From assembly GCA_945643635.1 (NCBI GenBank), contig CALZFC010000004.1, forward strand, positions 1,179,001 through 1,243,000: a stretch of DNA of 64,000 nt, given 5' to 3'. The notes beneath the pieces were generated by a model that saw only the letters and a list, made by a program, of their open reading frames with translations, was not told the DNA's origin and did no database searches. This document shows positions 20,048 through 30,971 of the stretch, one piece after another. Within the stretch, counting starts at the first letter, position 1; every line of letters starts with the position of its first letter. The position numbers and the translations under genes were made by a program. The DNA is from Allodiplogaster sudhausi. Its lineage: Eukaryota; Nematoda; Chromadorea; Rhabditida; Diplogasteridae.

Positions 20048-21163
20048 TTACTGCGTCCTGAATCCTGCATCCAGCCTCGTTAGCCTTTTCTCGACTGTCT
20101 CAATTCGCATCGCATGTGCCTTTACAGCTTCGTATTTTTCTCGCGGATACGCGCTCTCCATCACTTCAATCAGCTTACGATAATGAATCCACCCCGTCAA
20201 CTGCATGAGCAACTTCTTCGCCAGCATCGGTGCAAGAAACTCATCCGGCATCCCCGGGAATGCACTGCTCGCCAACCGTTCCAGTCTCATGCACAGAGCA
20301 CTGACACTCTCCCCGTCTCGCACACTTGCTTCCTCCCACTGCTTAGTTGCATCGTATTCTTTCATCGTTTCATCTCCTCGCAACTTCTCTATCATCTTCT
20401 CCTTCATCGCACCGTATCCCATGACTTTCTTCCTTGCAAATGAGTCAAAGATTAGATTCGCTTCTGCTTCCAAATGACTCTTCAACAATCTGAACATTCT
20501 CTTGTCATCCGAGACCAGACTGTACTTCATCTCCAGGCTGTCAAGGAATTCCTCATACGTCGCCAATCCACCTTCTCCTTTGTAACGTCCAACTGGTGGC
20601 ATCGCCATCGAGATCATGGCATTTGCGTTTCTATCCTCCGCCGACAACGCTTCCGACCCCATCATCAAACTATCACATCCATGCCTGTTCTCTCGCCAAT
20701 CGTTCCAGTACTGTCCGCTCTCCTCCTGTGGCGACTGATTCTGCCATCGGTTCAACTCTTCGACCGGCCTCCTCTGATGATCACTCGGACTCCGCCTCTC
20801 GTCAACTCTCTTCACTGCACTCCAATTCGCTTCTTGCAGGGATTGTCTGATCGCCTGCACTGTGTCCTTCCTTTCAACTTTTTCTCTGATTTCTGCCATC
20901 TCCCTGCCCATCCTTCTCAATTCATGCAAAATGACATTTTGCATTCCGTTCTCAGCATTTTGTCCATTTTGAGAGCCATCAATGGAATTTTCTCTTCCAC
21001 TTGTCTCGGCAGTCACTTCTTCGTCACTGTCATGCGTTGACGTGCTCGTGGCCGCCATCTTCTGTGTCAATTCATCCATCAATCGTTCTACTTCCATGCA
21101 TGCGTCGATCGTCAAACTGCAATAGTGCTTCGCTTCATTCTTATAATCCTCCATCATCACCAA
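20048..21163 (-). CDS. gag: Retroelement Gag
   Basis: 371 codons. An acidic, Ser/Thr/Gln-rich N-terminal part is followed by a helical capsid-like region around residues 190-340 (GRYKGEGGLATYEEFLDSLE, YSLVSDDKRMFRLLKSHLEA, GESVSALCMRLERLASSAFP), which fits retrotransposon Gag capsid domains. It ends with VEKRLTRLDAGFRTQ before TAA. It is intact over its whole length, which suggests recent activity or constraint. The first ATG is used; a 100-codon basic/acidic open frame upstream (about 21191-21454) may be leader. Confidence 0.75.
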   Translation of the reverse strand: MVMMEDYKNEAKHYCSLTIDACMEVERLMDELTQKMAATSTSTHDSDEEVTAETSGRENSIDGSQNGQNAENGMQNVILHELRRMGREMAEIREKVERKDTVQAIRQSLQEANWSAVKRVDERRSPSDHQRRPVEELNRWQNQSPQEESGQYWNDWRENRHGCDSLMMGSEALSAEDRNANAMISMAMPPVGRYKGEGGLATYEEFLDSLEMKYSLVSDDKRMFRLLKSHLEAEANLIFDSFARKKVMGYGAMKEKMIEKLRGDETMKEYDATKQWEEASVRDGESVSALCMRLERLASSAFPGMPDEFLAPMLAKKLLMQLTGWIHYRKLIEVMESAYPREKYEAVKAHAMRIETVEKRLTRLDAGFRTQ

Positions 21164-21787
21164 AGCTTTGTCACAGAGATCCTGCTTTGATTACCTCGAA
21201 TACCTCAGTTTTCCTTTCTTGAAGAACTCTGACAATTCCTTGTCCACCTGGATTTCTCCGTCAATCTGCACGAGCTCTTCTTTCTTTTCCCTCACTCGGT
21301 TCCTGGCTTCTGTCACTGTCTTCTCCATCTGGGCCTCCTTCCTCCGCTTCTTCACACGACTTCTACCCAACAGTGAGCTTTCACTTCCAGAAATTTCTTT
21401 GTCTGACTCGGTCATTTCGTTCTTATTTCTTGGTCGCACTCGGTCGTCTTTCAATTCGGCACGTAAAATTCCTTGTCCTTGGTCACTTCTCCTTTACTTC
21501 TCTTTCAAGCCCGGTTGGCTTTCAATTCTGCACGAAGTCTCCTCTGCACATGATCTTCGTCTGTCCGGAATTCTCTCTTCGTACAGACGGGATATCCCTT
21601 TGACTCGGTTGGAACGCAACTTCAACCGAGTAAAACTTCTCTCCTTGGCGTCTTCTTCTCAGACGTCCTTCTCTTCTTCACTTGGTTGGAACGCTCATCA
21701 ACCAAGAAATGAATAATCCTCACAACCGCAGCGATTCTTCTCTTCTTCAGCAAGAGATCTCGGCGGCTTCGGTCGGTTCGGACCCCA

Positions 21788-21917
21788 TGTAATGAAGCTC
21801 TCTCGGCTCTTAACTGTCGACTGGATGTGAAGAGGACTGGGACTGGCGTAAAACACTGCTTTTATCAAGAAACCGGCCCGAAGGCAACAATAAATAGTAC
21901 GAGTGAGGGAGGAGCAA
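21788..21917 (-). repeat. Truncated 5' LTR of the retroelement
   Basis: Matches 18314-18445 from TGTAATGAAG to GGAGGAGCAACC with several substitutions, then stops. The missing part is the upstream (U3) portion, so promoter sequences are probably lost. Confidence 0.8.
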
Positions 21918-22200
21918 CCAACAACATTGCAAACTTTGTCCCGAAAAAAAACTATGTCTGGAGAGAAGCTCTGATTGTGAACACATCATTGCACTTGCAA
22001 ATGTTCAAATCTATATGCATGAATTTAAATGCAGAGCCATGTCCTTTAAGCTTATGTTTCAACAGTTCCTGAATTGTAGCATATCGATGATTTTACGTGC
22101 TTTATTTAATTTTGAAAAGTCGATTCCTGACAATGAGGAGTAATTGAAATTGCTATCTACATAAATATTAGTACAAAAAACGCCAGACAAAAAAAAGAAT
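21918..22200 (-). repeat. Inverted copy of the CTP 5' flank
   Basis: Reverse complement of material like 290-500 and 11990-12200, including TGGCTCTGCATTT and TTTCGGGACAAAGTTTGCAA blocks. It abuts the broken LTR, so the truncation occurred by the same rearrangement that placed CTP flank sequence in reverse orientation here. Confidence 0.75.
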
Positions 22201-23100
22201 TATATCGTCTGTACTTAAACGAAATGTTTACAGCACAGGGCATATTCTTTTCCGCTCTGTTTAGATGAACTTGGCAAATTGCCAAAATGTTGCGCAACAC
22301 CACGAAGGCATATCCGCTTGGGAGTCCTCTTGCCTATTTGATGCCTATTTGAATATTTCAATAGCAGCAACACGTCGTCCCACTCTATAATTTCATGTGC
22401 CCTTTTGTTTGGCTTCCAGTTGACATCAGTGTTCGCCGGCCTTCATTGCAAACAACAAAAAAGTTGGCAGAACGCCAAGTTTTCTTTACCATCGTCGCCC
22501 CCTCCTTCTCGTCATGGCGCTCATTTTTATCAGACAACATTTGAGAATGATTCATGTTCTGATTGTGAGACAAAACGAAAAATTGAAGAGACTGCTATCT
22601 TTATCCCATACACATTTGTTTTCCGTTTTTTAAGTTTCGTAAACATCCTTTTCAGGCGACCCTCAAAGCACTCGAGAAAACAATCGTTTGGTGGAAATGC
22701 CTAGTGAAAGTAACCAAACCAACCGGGCCAAATACAATCTACTACAAGCAATCGCTTTCGTCATGTGGTGAACTCTTTGAAATAAAAAAATTCTTTTTAT
22801 CTTTTTTTTTACAGACTATTACTAGATTAATAGACGAGCTGCTGCATCTCATTCGGCACAGTTGAGGCTGTTCCTAACAGTTCGAATGTAAGGGCACGCC
22901 TAAAAATTGATGCTGAGTTTGTTTTTTGAACTATATAAGAATAATATTATAATAATAAATATTATTAAAAATTACAATTATTAAGTAATATTACACCGAC
23001 TTTTTTAAAATTTAATTTGATGTTGGTCTCAGAGCGAAAACTTGCATCCATGTAATGAGAAAAGAGAGAAGATTAGAGGAAGAAAGCGATATATGTAGGT
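22200..23100. other. Mostly non-coding, one weak exon-like piece
   Basis: After a good acceptor (CATCCTTTTCAG) at 22657-22658, 22659-22790 is open (ATLKALEKTIVWWKCLVKVT then KPTGPNTIYYKQS). No partner exons found. Otherwise AT-rich with no repeats or RNA genes seen. Confidence 0.35.
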
Positions 23101-23104
23101 TATC

Positions 23105-23434
23105 TCAAACCGTGTCTGGACAGGAGAGTTCCGGCGAGAGCGAGGACATCTCAGCCGGCGTCGATCGCTTGCCTTGGCTACCAATCGGAGACAGCAGACT
23201 CTTCCAGAGCTGGCGAGCTACGAGGCTGTAAAATCTCATCAATTGAGCAAAAAAATTTGCGTTTGAATTCGCGAATTTTTGTGTGACACAAGTTTCCAGA
23301 GAGCGCATGTGATTTAGCGATACAAAACAAACATGTACTTAAAGGAAAAGTCAAATAGATTACAGTTACGCCTTACAAGTCATGTTTATTTAAAGGGAAA
23401 ATGTTCATAGTCAAAAATCAATGAAAAATATTAA

Positions 23435-23515
<81 letters not shown>

Positions 23516-25897
23516 AGCATGAAAACGACTGTTCTCTGACCTGTTGCCAAATTTGCTGAGATGCAAAATGTCTCTCGCATAAAAGTCAACAAAGTATGCT
23601 CCGGATTCCTGCAAATGCGAAGATGTCGAGGAAAAAGGGGGCAAAAAAGGCTTTCAAGAAAGGGTCTAATTTGTGGGTTAAGCAAAACCGGGAAATGTTT
23701 ATTAACATATGTAACTATTAAATATTCTTCGAGACTTGTCTGAGCGGCTCGAGCAAGTCATCAAAGACGTGTTGCACAACGACTGTGAAATCTTCGCTGT
23801 CGAACTCCTTGAACTGCTCGATCTCGTCCACCGCCTTCCGATATCCGTTCGTGACCTCCTGGCCACTCTTTTCGACATCATCGCATTGGTGCTGCTGGCT
23901 GGAAAGTTTTTCTTAATTCTTATTGTTAATGTTAATCAAACAATTTAAAAAAAGAAAAAAAATTTTTCTTAAAAATATCAATTTCACCGACGTAACGATA
24001 TCATTCGCACGACTCGAAAAGTTGACGTTCCACAACTGAATGATGGAGACAATCGTTCGTGGAAGAGAAGTCTTGAGCATTTGAATGGATTCGTGAAGGT
24101 ACTGCTTGTAGAGTTCGGGTGACGTGCTGTTCTGCGAACAATAATCATTTCTTAAAGGAGACCATAAGGGAAAAACTCCTAACACGAATTCCCTGACAGA
24201 TTGTTAAAAAGTACGGTGTAGAGAAAGTGCTACTGCTCCTCGCGTCTCTCCACAGAACTTGTGGTTTGAACCATAGACAAGTCAGCCTACGTGTTAAGCA
24301 ATACCCGGTAAATGTTGGTTGCGCGCACCATATGTATGCGATTTACGCTCACATCAGCAGCTTAATGGCCCTGTCGGCCACGGCGTAGCCTTATCAAATT
24401 TTTTTTTGAAAATGGCGCGAACATAAATATTCCCGAATTCAAAGTAGAAAATACTCCTAATTTCCTCATAGCAGAGAGATTTTTGTGACTTCGGAACACT
24501 TGCAAACGACTTTTCTAGCTCAGCCCGACGAAATAAGGCGAAAAAAACAAGACACTATTTATTTGCTTTAGATCTCCTTTAATGGAATATTAATTTATTT
24601 TATGCCACTTATATTTATTCAAAGATGGAGAATAAACAAATTTTTTCGGCTAATTTGCTTAAGTTTAGCCAGAAAGTGGCCTGAAATCAGAAAAATCCCT
24701 CTGCCCACAGAAAAGTAACATTTTAGTTGCGGAATATGGTATATCTATGTATAATCTCTACGATCACGTACATACTTTGAACACTGCGTCAAGGGCCATT
24801 ATTCGAACTTTCCGCCATTCTCCAAAGCATATTGGCGGTTGCCACTGGAGATGAGGGATTCGTGGGCTTGGAAACGAGTATATCGGTGCGCGCAATAAAC
24901 TGTGGCCGGCTTTTTTTTCTAAACACGTTCGCTCCCAAGCCAATAGCGGTGTGACCACGAATATGAGATGTAAGAAGAGACACACTAAACGTAATGACAA
25001 TCTTAGCCTTCCAAAAATTGTCGGGTGTGGAGAGCTTTGGTTCGAGGATCAGGCAAATTTCGCAGTGACAAATCATTGGTCAAAAGCATTTATTTTGAAA
25101 TGCTAGGCCCAAAATTCAGCGAAGACGAAATGTGATGTCTTTGAAGACAAGCCTTTTTTATGATTGGCAGGAAAATAAGACAACACGGAATGTAGCCGTT
25201 AGTGATTTTATTATCGAGGCTAAACCAACGCTGCTCAGCATGCAAGGCAAGCGAATGTCGTTCGTGCCAATGAAGATGTGCACGAGCTTCCATTTCTTTT
25301 TGTAGTCCTGAGAAATTTATTTATTATTTTTCACACGTTACGAAAATTTCATTATGGTCATTAACTAAAAAAATGTTTTTTATTATTATTTTAATCTTGT
25401 TTGACATGATAAATTGATTGATTGATTGCTTGATTGAATGCTATTTGTAAAATCTTCATTATTACTATAACTATTGAGAAACGTTTCTTCAGGCGGGATG
25501 ACTATGAATGGGACTCCCGTCTTCTTCCTGACCGGATAAGCCCTGAGGCGTCTAATGAGCTCGCCAGCCTGCATGGCCATGCCATCCACGAGCATGCCAG
25601 GCACGGCGACGTTTAGCTTGGTGTTAGCGCGCAGCAGATCGCGGCCCGTCGAGAATCCATCCAGTCTCGGGTGCAGAGAGCGCAGAATATCTGGTGGAAC
25701 ATGAAAATGATGAGCGCAGAGAGAGGAGATTTCGGTAAAAAAATAGAGAAGCAAAAATTTAAGTGCACGGTTATATGTACATAGTGATAGAGAAGAAGAG
25801 AATGGTTGCAAGAGACAATCCTGTTCGCTGAACTTAAAGGGTAATTGATCAAGATATGGAAAATGAGTATGAGATGGGAGCTGAGAGAGCAGCTGAC

Positions 25898-25936
<39 letters not shown>

Positions 25937-26815
25937 CGAGAGAAATAACAAATGAAAGAAAGGGAAAGGAAAAGAGAGAGAGAGAGAGTTAGAGAGAGAG
26001 AGTTAGAGACAGAGAGAGTTAGAGAGAGAGAGAGTTAGAGAGAGAGAGTTAGAGAGAGAGAGTTAGAGAGAGAGAACGAGTACTCGGCAGAGTGAGTTGA
26101 GTCTCGAGTTCGCCATCGCCGCCCATGACGAATGAGTTGCCTGGTCGAAAGACCGTCACGAGGTCGCCCTCATTCTCCGATTTGTAGCCCAGCCGAAATA
26201 ATGATCATTTATATTTTTTATTAATTAATTTTAAAAAAGTAGAACTTTTAAAAGAAGAATCATGTAATGAACTAGGCTCTTGACAAGGAGGAGTAGACCG
26301 ACGAAATGATAGACCGAAATTGAGTCGCCCATCGCGGCAACCAAGTCGATGTCGGACGGCCGGACACGATGCGCGCTCCTCGGAGGAGTCGGGGCGCGCG
26401 CGAGTGTGTCGCGCACGCATCGCGCGAGACTACCGCCGATCGGCGCGCGGTAGTGGAAGACGAGACGGGAGGCTGATAAGAGAGAGAGAGGGAGAAAGAT
26501 AGGGAGAGAGAGAAAAGAGAGAAAGAGGGAAAGAGAAGGAGAGAGGGGGAGAGAGGGAGAGAGGGGGAGGGAGATGAAGTAGAGGGAAGAGAGGGGGAGG
26601 GAGAGGGAAGAGAGAGGGAGGGAGAGATAACGCAAAAATTAGCAGTGAGAGATGACATAAGAAAATAGTATCGTACAAGGCCACATCAGGAAGAGAACGA
26701 TGGAGGCGACGAGAGAGACAACGAGGCAGACGGCGAGAGGAACAAAGCGCTGTTTCCAGCTCTTGCCGTGCTTCTGATTACTGGACGACAAGATTATTAG
26801 CCAATCAGAATTCAT
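23105..26815 (-). CDS. Phospholipase B1-like GDSL/SGNH lipase, N-terminally membrane-anchored
   Basis: Minus-strand exons with consistent phases: 26677-26815 (membrane segment VPLAVCLVVSLVASIVLFLM), 26315-26472 (VRPSDIDLVAAMGDSIS, block I with the catalytic Ser), about 26084-26194 (NSFVMGGDGELETQLTLP), 25533-25690 (NILRSLHPRLDGFSTGRDLL, and MAMQAGELIRRLRAYP), 25230-25307 (WKLVHIFIGTNDIRLPC, block III with GxND), 23992-24131 (SPELYKQYLHESIQMLKTSL, PRTIVSIIQLW), 23736-23898, 23541-23608 (YFVDFYARDILHLSKFGN, block V with the D..H pair) and 23105-23225 (LVARQLWKSLLSPIG to the stop). All SGNH catalytic blocks are present in the order of metazoan phospholipase B1 repeats, about 375 residues, one domain. 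It should hydrolyse acyl esters of phospholipids outside the cell or in a lumen. The exon after GDSIS lacks an obvious AG acceptor. The exact start is uncertain. Confidence 0.8.
23439..23512. repeat. (AT)n microsatellite in the lipase gene
   Basis: About 72 bases of TA dinucleotides in the intron between the last two lipase exons. Confidence 0.95.
24156..24578. mobile_element. TTAA-flanked MITE, copy A, inside a lipase intron
   Basis: Flanked by TTAA on both sides (24152-24155 and 24579-24582) with AGGAGA-type inverted ends. It is the reverse-oriented relative of the elements at 56519-56947 and 56952-57362. Shared internal blocks include GTTAGGAGTTTTTCCCTTATGG, TGGTGCGCGCAACCAACAT and AAATAGTGTCTTG (element orientation). 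No coding capacity. TTAA targeting suggests mobilisation by a piggyBac-like transposase. Confidence 0.8.
25900..26080. repeat. GA-rich tract in a lipase intron
   Basis: Long (GA)n with GAGAGTTAGAGA-type interruptions, between the lipase exons ending at 26084 and starting at 25690. It reads as CT on the gene's strand. Confidence 0.9.
26480..26640. repeat. GA-rich tract in the first lipase intron
   Basis: Purine tract with GGGAGGGAGA interruptions between the first two lipase exons. Apparent proteins here are Ser/Leu/Pro low complexity. Confidence 0.9.
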
Positions 26816-26899
26816 TTTGAGAGATAACAAAGCATATGTACATACATCAAAGACAATAGTGTTTGAAGCAATTTCACTCTCCATGTGCTGTATACTATT

Positions 26900-29225
26900 G
26901 CAAACTAATGTAATTAAACGGTTCTAGCATCTCCAAAACTTAACATGATTATATACATATGCACATATATTATTCGAAGGAAATTCTCTAACCTATCATC
27001 CATTCGCTCTTCTTTCCAGTTCGCCTGAGAAAGTCGGCGATGTTCAAACTTCAACCACTGGGCGGTGACTTGAACGAGCAGAGATACATATCTCTTTATT
27101 TAAACAGACACATAACACGAGATGAGAGACCGTGCGAGAGTGAGAGACTAAATAGAAAGGTGAGAAAGAGAGAGAGAGATATATAGAAAGAGAGAGACAG
27201 ACAGATTTGAGAAACTTAGGGATGGCGAATGAAGCAAATTGATTCACCAAGAAACATGGTGACGCTGATTGTGAGACGTAAAAAGCCTCGAGAGAGAGGG
27301 ATAGAGATTTTTTCGAAGAGGGGAAAGAGCGAGAGAGAGTGAGATAAAAGGAGTGGGATAGAAAGAGAAATTGATCATACGGGTTAGGTTAGATAATTTC
27401 CTTACGTTCTTTGCGTTGGCCCTACTGTGACCAAAACAGAAGTCACAGTGGGGCCAAACGAAGTCTCTCTATCTCTCTCTCTATCTCCCTCTCTCTCTCT
27501 ATCTCTCTCTCTCTATCTCAGTCTCTCTGCCTCTCTCTCTATCTCTCTCTCTATCTCTGTCTCTCTGTTTCTTTCTGTCTCTCAGTCTCTCGTCGCAGCC
27601 TCACCTCATACAAACAGGTTAACAAATTATCTTACTTTTGCGAACGTCATATTTCACCGCGTTTGGCCGAACGAATCGTCTTGCGGCGATGAAAGCAATG
27701 GCATGGCATTGGCCTGCTTCATCTTCTTCTTCATCAGTCTTCATACGACTCCTTCTCTAAATCTCCACCAATGAAAATAACAAACCGGCACTTTTCACAA
27801 GTCTATTTCATCGAAATCTCGCTGGGTCTATATGTCTCCGCCTTCCCTTGTTCTGTCATCATTTTTCTCCCTCACATTCTCACTCGTCTCTCTCTCACTC
27901 TCGCTCTCTCTTTGAATCTCCTATCTCTCACCCTTTCCTCTCTTTCCCTCTCTCCCTCTCTCTCTCTCTTTCCAAGAGAGACGGTGGCACCGGCGTCTCC
28001 AAGATCGCCTCCTGTTCGTCCTCGCGGGCCCACCAGCAGACCCCCTCCGGCGACCCGAATCCGCCCCTCGAGCGATCAACCCCTCGCGCCCTTCGCTCGG
28101 CTCGTTCATAGCCGCCGCCGTCGCTCTCACTGATATTGATTGATCCCTAGCATCGATTGAATATACACATGTCACACTAGCATCTAATACCCACACGCGT
28201 GAATGCTTTCCATTGTGTAGATTTTGAATTATTACCTCACGCGAACCCGAGAATAAGCACCCGTAAGAAATTGTTGTTGCAAGCATTATTGCCACGCCTC
28301 TTATGTTAGTAAAACCACCATGAATAAAGAAAAATTGAATGTACATGAGAAAATTTTTTTAACCTAGACATATCCTAATGAAATTATATATACATTTATA
28401 TAATGCAAATTTTCAATTGTATACAATCACGACATGAGAGTCGTGTATGTTCAATATAATTGTTGAATTTCACTCATACACCTTCGATCTCGAACGCGCA
28501 TGAATACTATAATCGACACACCAATTGACGGGCTTTGCATTTGCCGGTGAAACAGCCTAACTATTCCTGAATGAACGAAGCTTTTCACCTTCAATTACAA
28601 AGTTATATTACTCTATTATTCTATTACATAGTATTACTTAATTCAGCGAGGGCGCTAGAGCACGTGGGCATAGTATTTCCTAGCGAGAATTAATTGTGAG
28701 ACAATACAAAATCGTATCGAGCAAGATTTAAAATCTATTCGAATAATTTGTGACTATGTTGAAGTACCTGCAAAGTTAATATGAGTGGATTGCTGAGGTC
28801 TCCCCGAGTTAGCCGGTAAAGGAGTTTTTGTTGCCAGCTAGAAGTTGAAGTAGCGCAAATTGGAAAAAATATGTATCCATATTTGAATAGTACCCGTTTG
28901 CTCTTTTACAATGCACATGATCTACTTGCATAGTTCACTCCTGGATAATATAAAAGTTATCTATTTTTGTTAGCTTTTTGTAATTCTTTAAAGGAGGACG
29001 ATAACTGAAAAATAATCACAGCATTTTTGGAATTGCCGAGCATTGACGATGGGAGTGGTTATGTTCCGGATATTTCGCATGACTAATGATCTACCCCGCT
29101 AGGTTCGTCACGTCTAAACTCAATGGTGCCAAGCCATCATACCAGCCCACTCAACCTGCTCCTCCACGCGACTTTTCTGGCAAATAACGCTTAAATCACC
29201 GCACCTGGGCGCTTCTGGCTACTTC
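26900..29225. other. Gene desert with GA/CT tracts and a GC-rich patch
   Basis: GA tract at about 27150-27210, CT tracts at 27465-27590 and 27880-27975. Bases 27985-28130 are strikingly GC-rich and open in two frames (one Pro/Arg-rich), but with no donor or acceptor partners and no recognisable domain. The rest is AT-rich and nothing is recognised. Confidence 0.5.
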
Positions 29226-29229
29226 ACAC

Positions 29230-30345
29230 ATTAAAAGAAAGGAAACGAAGCAAAAGGAAAGAGAAATCGAGGCAAGATACAAGAATGTCATTTGAGTCAC
29301 TGCCTTCCTGTCTCTGATCAGTCATATTTTCCAGCATTCCCAGCTCCTCGAATTCTCATGCTTATACATGTTCAGTCTCCGAAGCAAAATATTAAACGAG
29401 ATTCTCTTGATTGGCTATGCTACGCTTTCTTTCACTTTTTGTGTTCAAGAAAGCCAAATTTATCATTTATATTCCCAGTCATTAACAGTCTCGTTTAACG
29501 AAATGTCCCACTGGGTCCGCGATCTCGAAGTTCCCTTCTCTAATCCTTTCTTCACTACCTCTGTCTCTCTCTTATCTCTATCATATACAAACTCTCTCTT
29601 TCTCTCACATAGATGCTTTTCTCCTCTTCTCTCTCGCCGCTCTCTTTGTCCTCTCCGCTCTCTCGTCCTGCCAAAGATGCAGAATGTCACGGTGAAGGGC
29701 ACGGCGATTTGCAACAAGAAGCTCTGAAATAATTGTCGTGCAGCTCATCGACACGAATGCGTATGTTTTTTTTTCAATTTATTTTTTTTAAACAAATTTA
29801 TTTACTTTAGTACTACTTCTAAATGTTCTCTTAAAGATAAGCCATTTTCTTCTTTATTGTCTTTTTATTTTTCTGGTCCACATTTCTAATTATGGCCATT
29901 ACCTTTTGCTGACACTATCATTTGAATTTCACGGCTTTTTCAGTGGAATCCAATGTATGCCATGGACGGGTGGGCAACGCTCGCATCGAATTTGATGGTC
30001 ACGGGCGTGAGAGACGAGGTTAGCAAATGGGAAGAATAATAGGGAACAGCGGAATGAAAGAGAGAAAAAGAGCAAGAGAGAGAGAGATAGAGAGAGAGAG
30101 AAGAAAGAGAGAGAGAGAAGAGAAAGAGAGAAGAGAAGCGAGAATAAAGAGAAGAGCGAGAGAGAAAGATAAAGAGAGAGAGAAAGATAGAGAGAGAGCG
30201 AAAAAGAGAGAGAGAGAGAGAGAGAGATAGAGACGGAGATTGATTTGTTGTACCTGATGGTGCGATGTTCTCTCTTCAGTTTCGGTACGATTGAACCCTT
30301 CGTGCGTTTTCTTCCACGACAGAGACTTGAAGGAGTAGTAAACAG
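29230..30345 (+). pseudogene. TTL-B, transthyretin-like pseudogene
   Basis: The shared TTL 5' flank (29230-29380) is followed by exon 1 at about 29677-29758 (MQNVTVKGTAICNKK). A frameshift to a TGA follows, after which the correct frame resumes as IIVVQLIDTNA before a GTATGT donor. Exon 2 is 29944-30018 (WNPMYAMDGWATLASNLMVT), diverged from the family D-P-x-D start and two bases shorter than in TTL-A. Exon 3 from 30280 reads FGTIEPFVRF, then an extra T breaks the HDCD motif. No fourth exon found. At least two frameshifts make it non-functional. Confidence 0.75.
30050..30235. repeat. GA tract in TTL-B intron
   Basis: Purine tract occupying the same intron as the CT tract of TTL-A (4155-4310, opposite strand). 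Confidence 0.9.
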
Positions 30346-30399
30346 AGGAGGTTCAAAACTTTTACTTTCTTCTGATTTCTTAATACCCTATTTGACGCA

Positions 30400-30931
30400 T
30401 AAATAAATGGCTAATGTTAATTTGACAGCAAATAATAGACAAAATTATCCAACTTTTTGGCTTTTACGGGGGATGAGAGGGATAGATAGATAGTAACAAA
30501 GAAGCATATGTTGTAGAAGAAAGTGCTGCAAGCGGTGGCTAAAGAACTAAAGGATACAGCGTGAATGACCGATTGATAGGGAGAGGAAGAGGGGAGGGAT
30601 GGAAGAAGAGAGCAAGAGAAAAAGGATTGATAGAGGAGGAGAGAAAGAGCGAGATTGAGAGAGATAATAGAGGGGAGAGAAAAGAGCGAGAAGGTTATGC
30701 CCGAGATAAAGACGGAAAAGAGAGCTGATACGTGAGAGGAGGCCACGTTCTGATCCTCATCTAGCGGCACTGAACAAAAGGGCAGGTTCAAGGCACTTGC
30801 AGTTCGTCCTCTCAGAGGGTGTGGCAGATAGAGAGAGAGAGGGAGAGAGAGGCAGAGAGAGATGGAGAGCCATTTAAAAAAGATTAAAGTGGATAAAAGG
30901 GTGAGAAGAGAGAGAGAGAGAGACAGAGAGA

Positions 30932-30971
<40 letters not shown>

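Larger units (their letters stand above)
18314..21917 (-). mobile_element. LTR retroelement, non-autonomous or internally deleted, Gag-protease only
   Basis: The element reads on the minus strand. The 3' LTR is 18314-18624 (about 311 bases, TG...CA on the element strand). A polypurine tract (rc of TCCCCCTCCTTTC) lies just inside at 18625-18638. The 5' LTR begins at 21788 and is followed inward by a primer-binding-site-like TGGGGTCCGAACCGACC. The 5' LTR shares only about 130 bases with the 3' LTR and ends at about 21917, where reverse-oriented CTP 5' flank begins, so it is truncated. Between the LTRs are Gag, zinc-knuckle, protease and a further zinc-knuckle frame. No reverse transcriptase, RNase H or integrase motifs are visible. 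Most like a Metaviridae-type gag-pro arrangement, but the class cannot be fixed without RT. Confidence 0.85.

Noticed and set aside
18697..21716. Long plus-strand open frames across the retroelement
   Set aside because: They are antisense shadows of Gag and protease, Ser/Leu/His-rich, with no recognisable domains.
23736..23948. Plus-strand open frame with a hydrophobic end (SERLEQVIKDVLHNDCEIFA...)
   Set aside because: It is the antisense of a well-supported lipase exon (EQFKEFDSEDFTVVVQHVFD).
24764..25076. Minus-strand open frames between lipase exons
   Set aside because: They lie within an intron whose flanking exons join in phase, and they show no family resemblance or splice sites.
27985..28137. 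GC-rich open stretch as a possible first exon of the GST gene
   Set aside because: It lies 3.7 kb upstream, has no donor in phase and reads Pro/Arg-rich in one frame and Ser-rich in another. No evidence links it.
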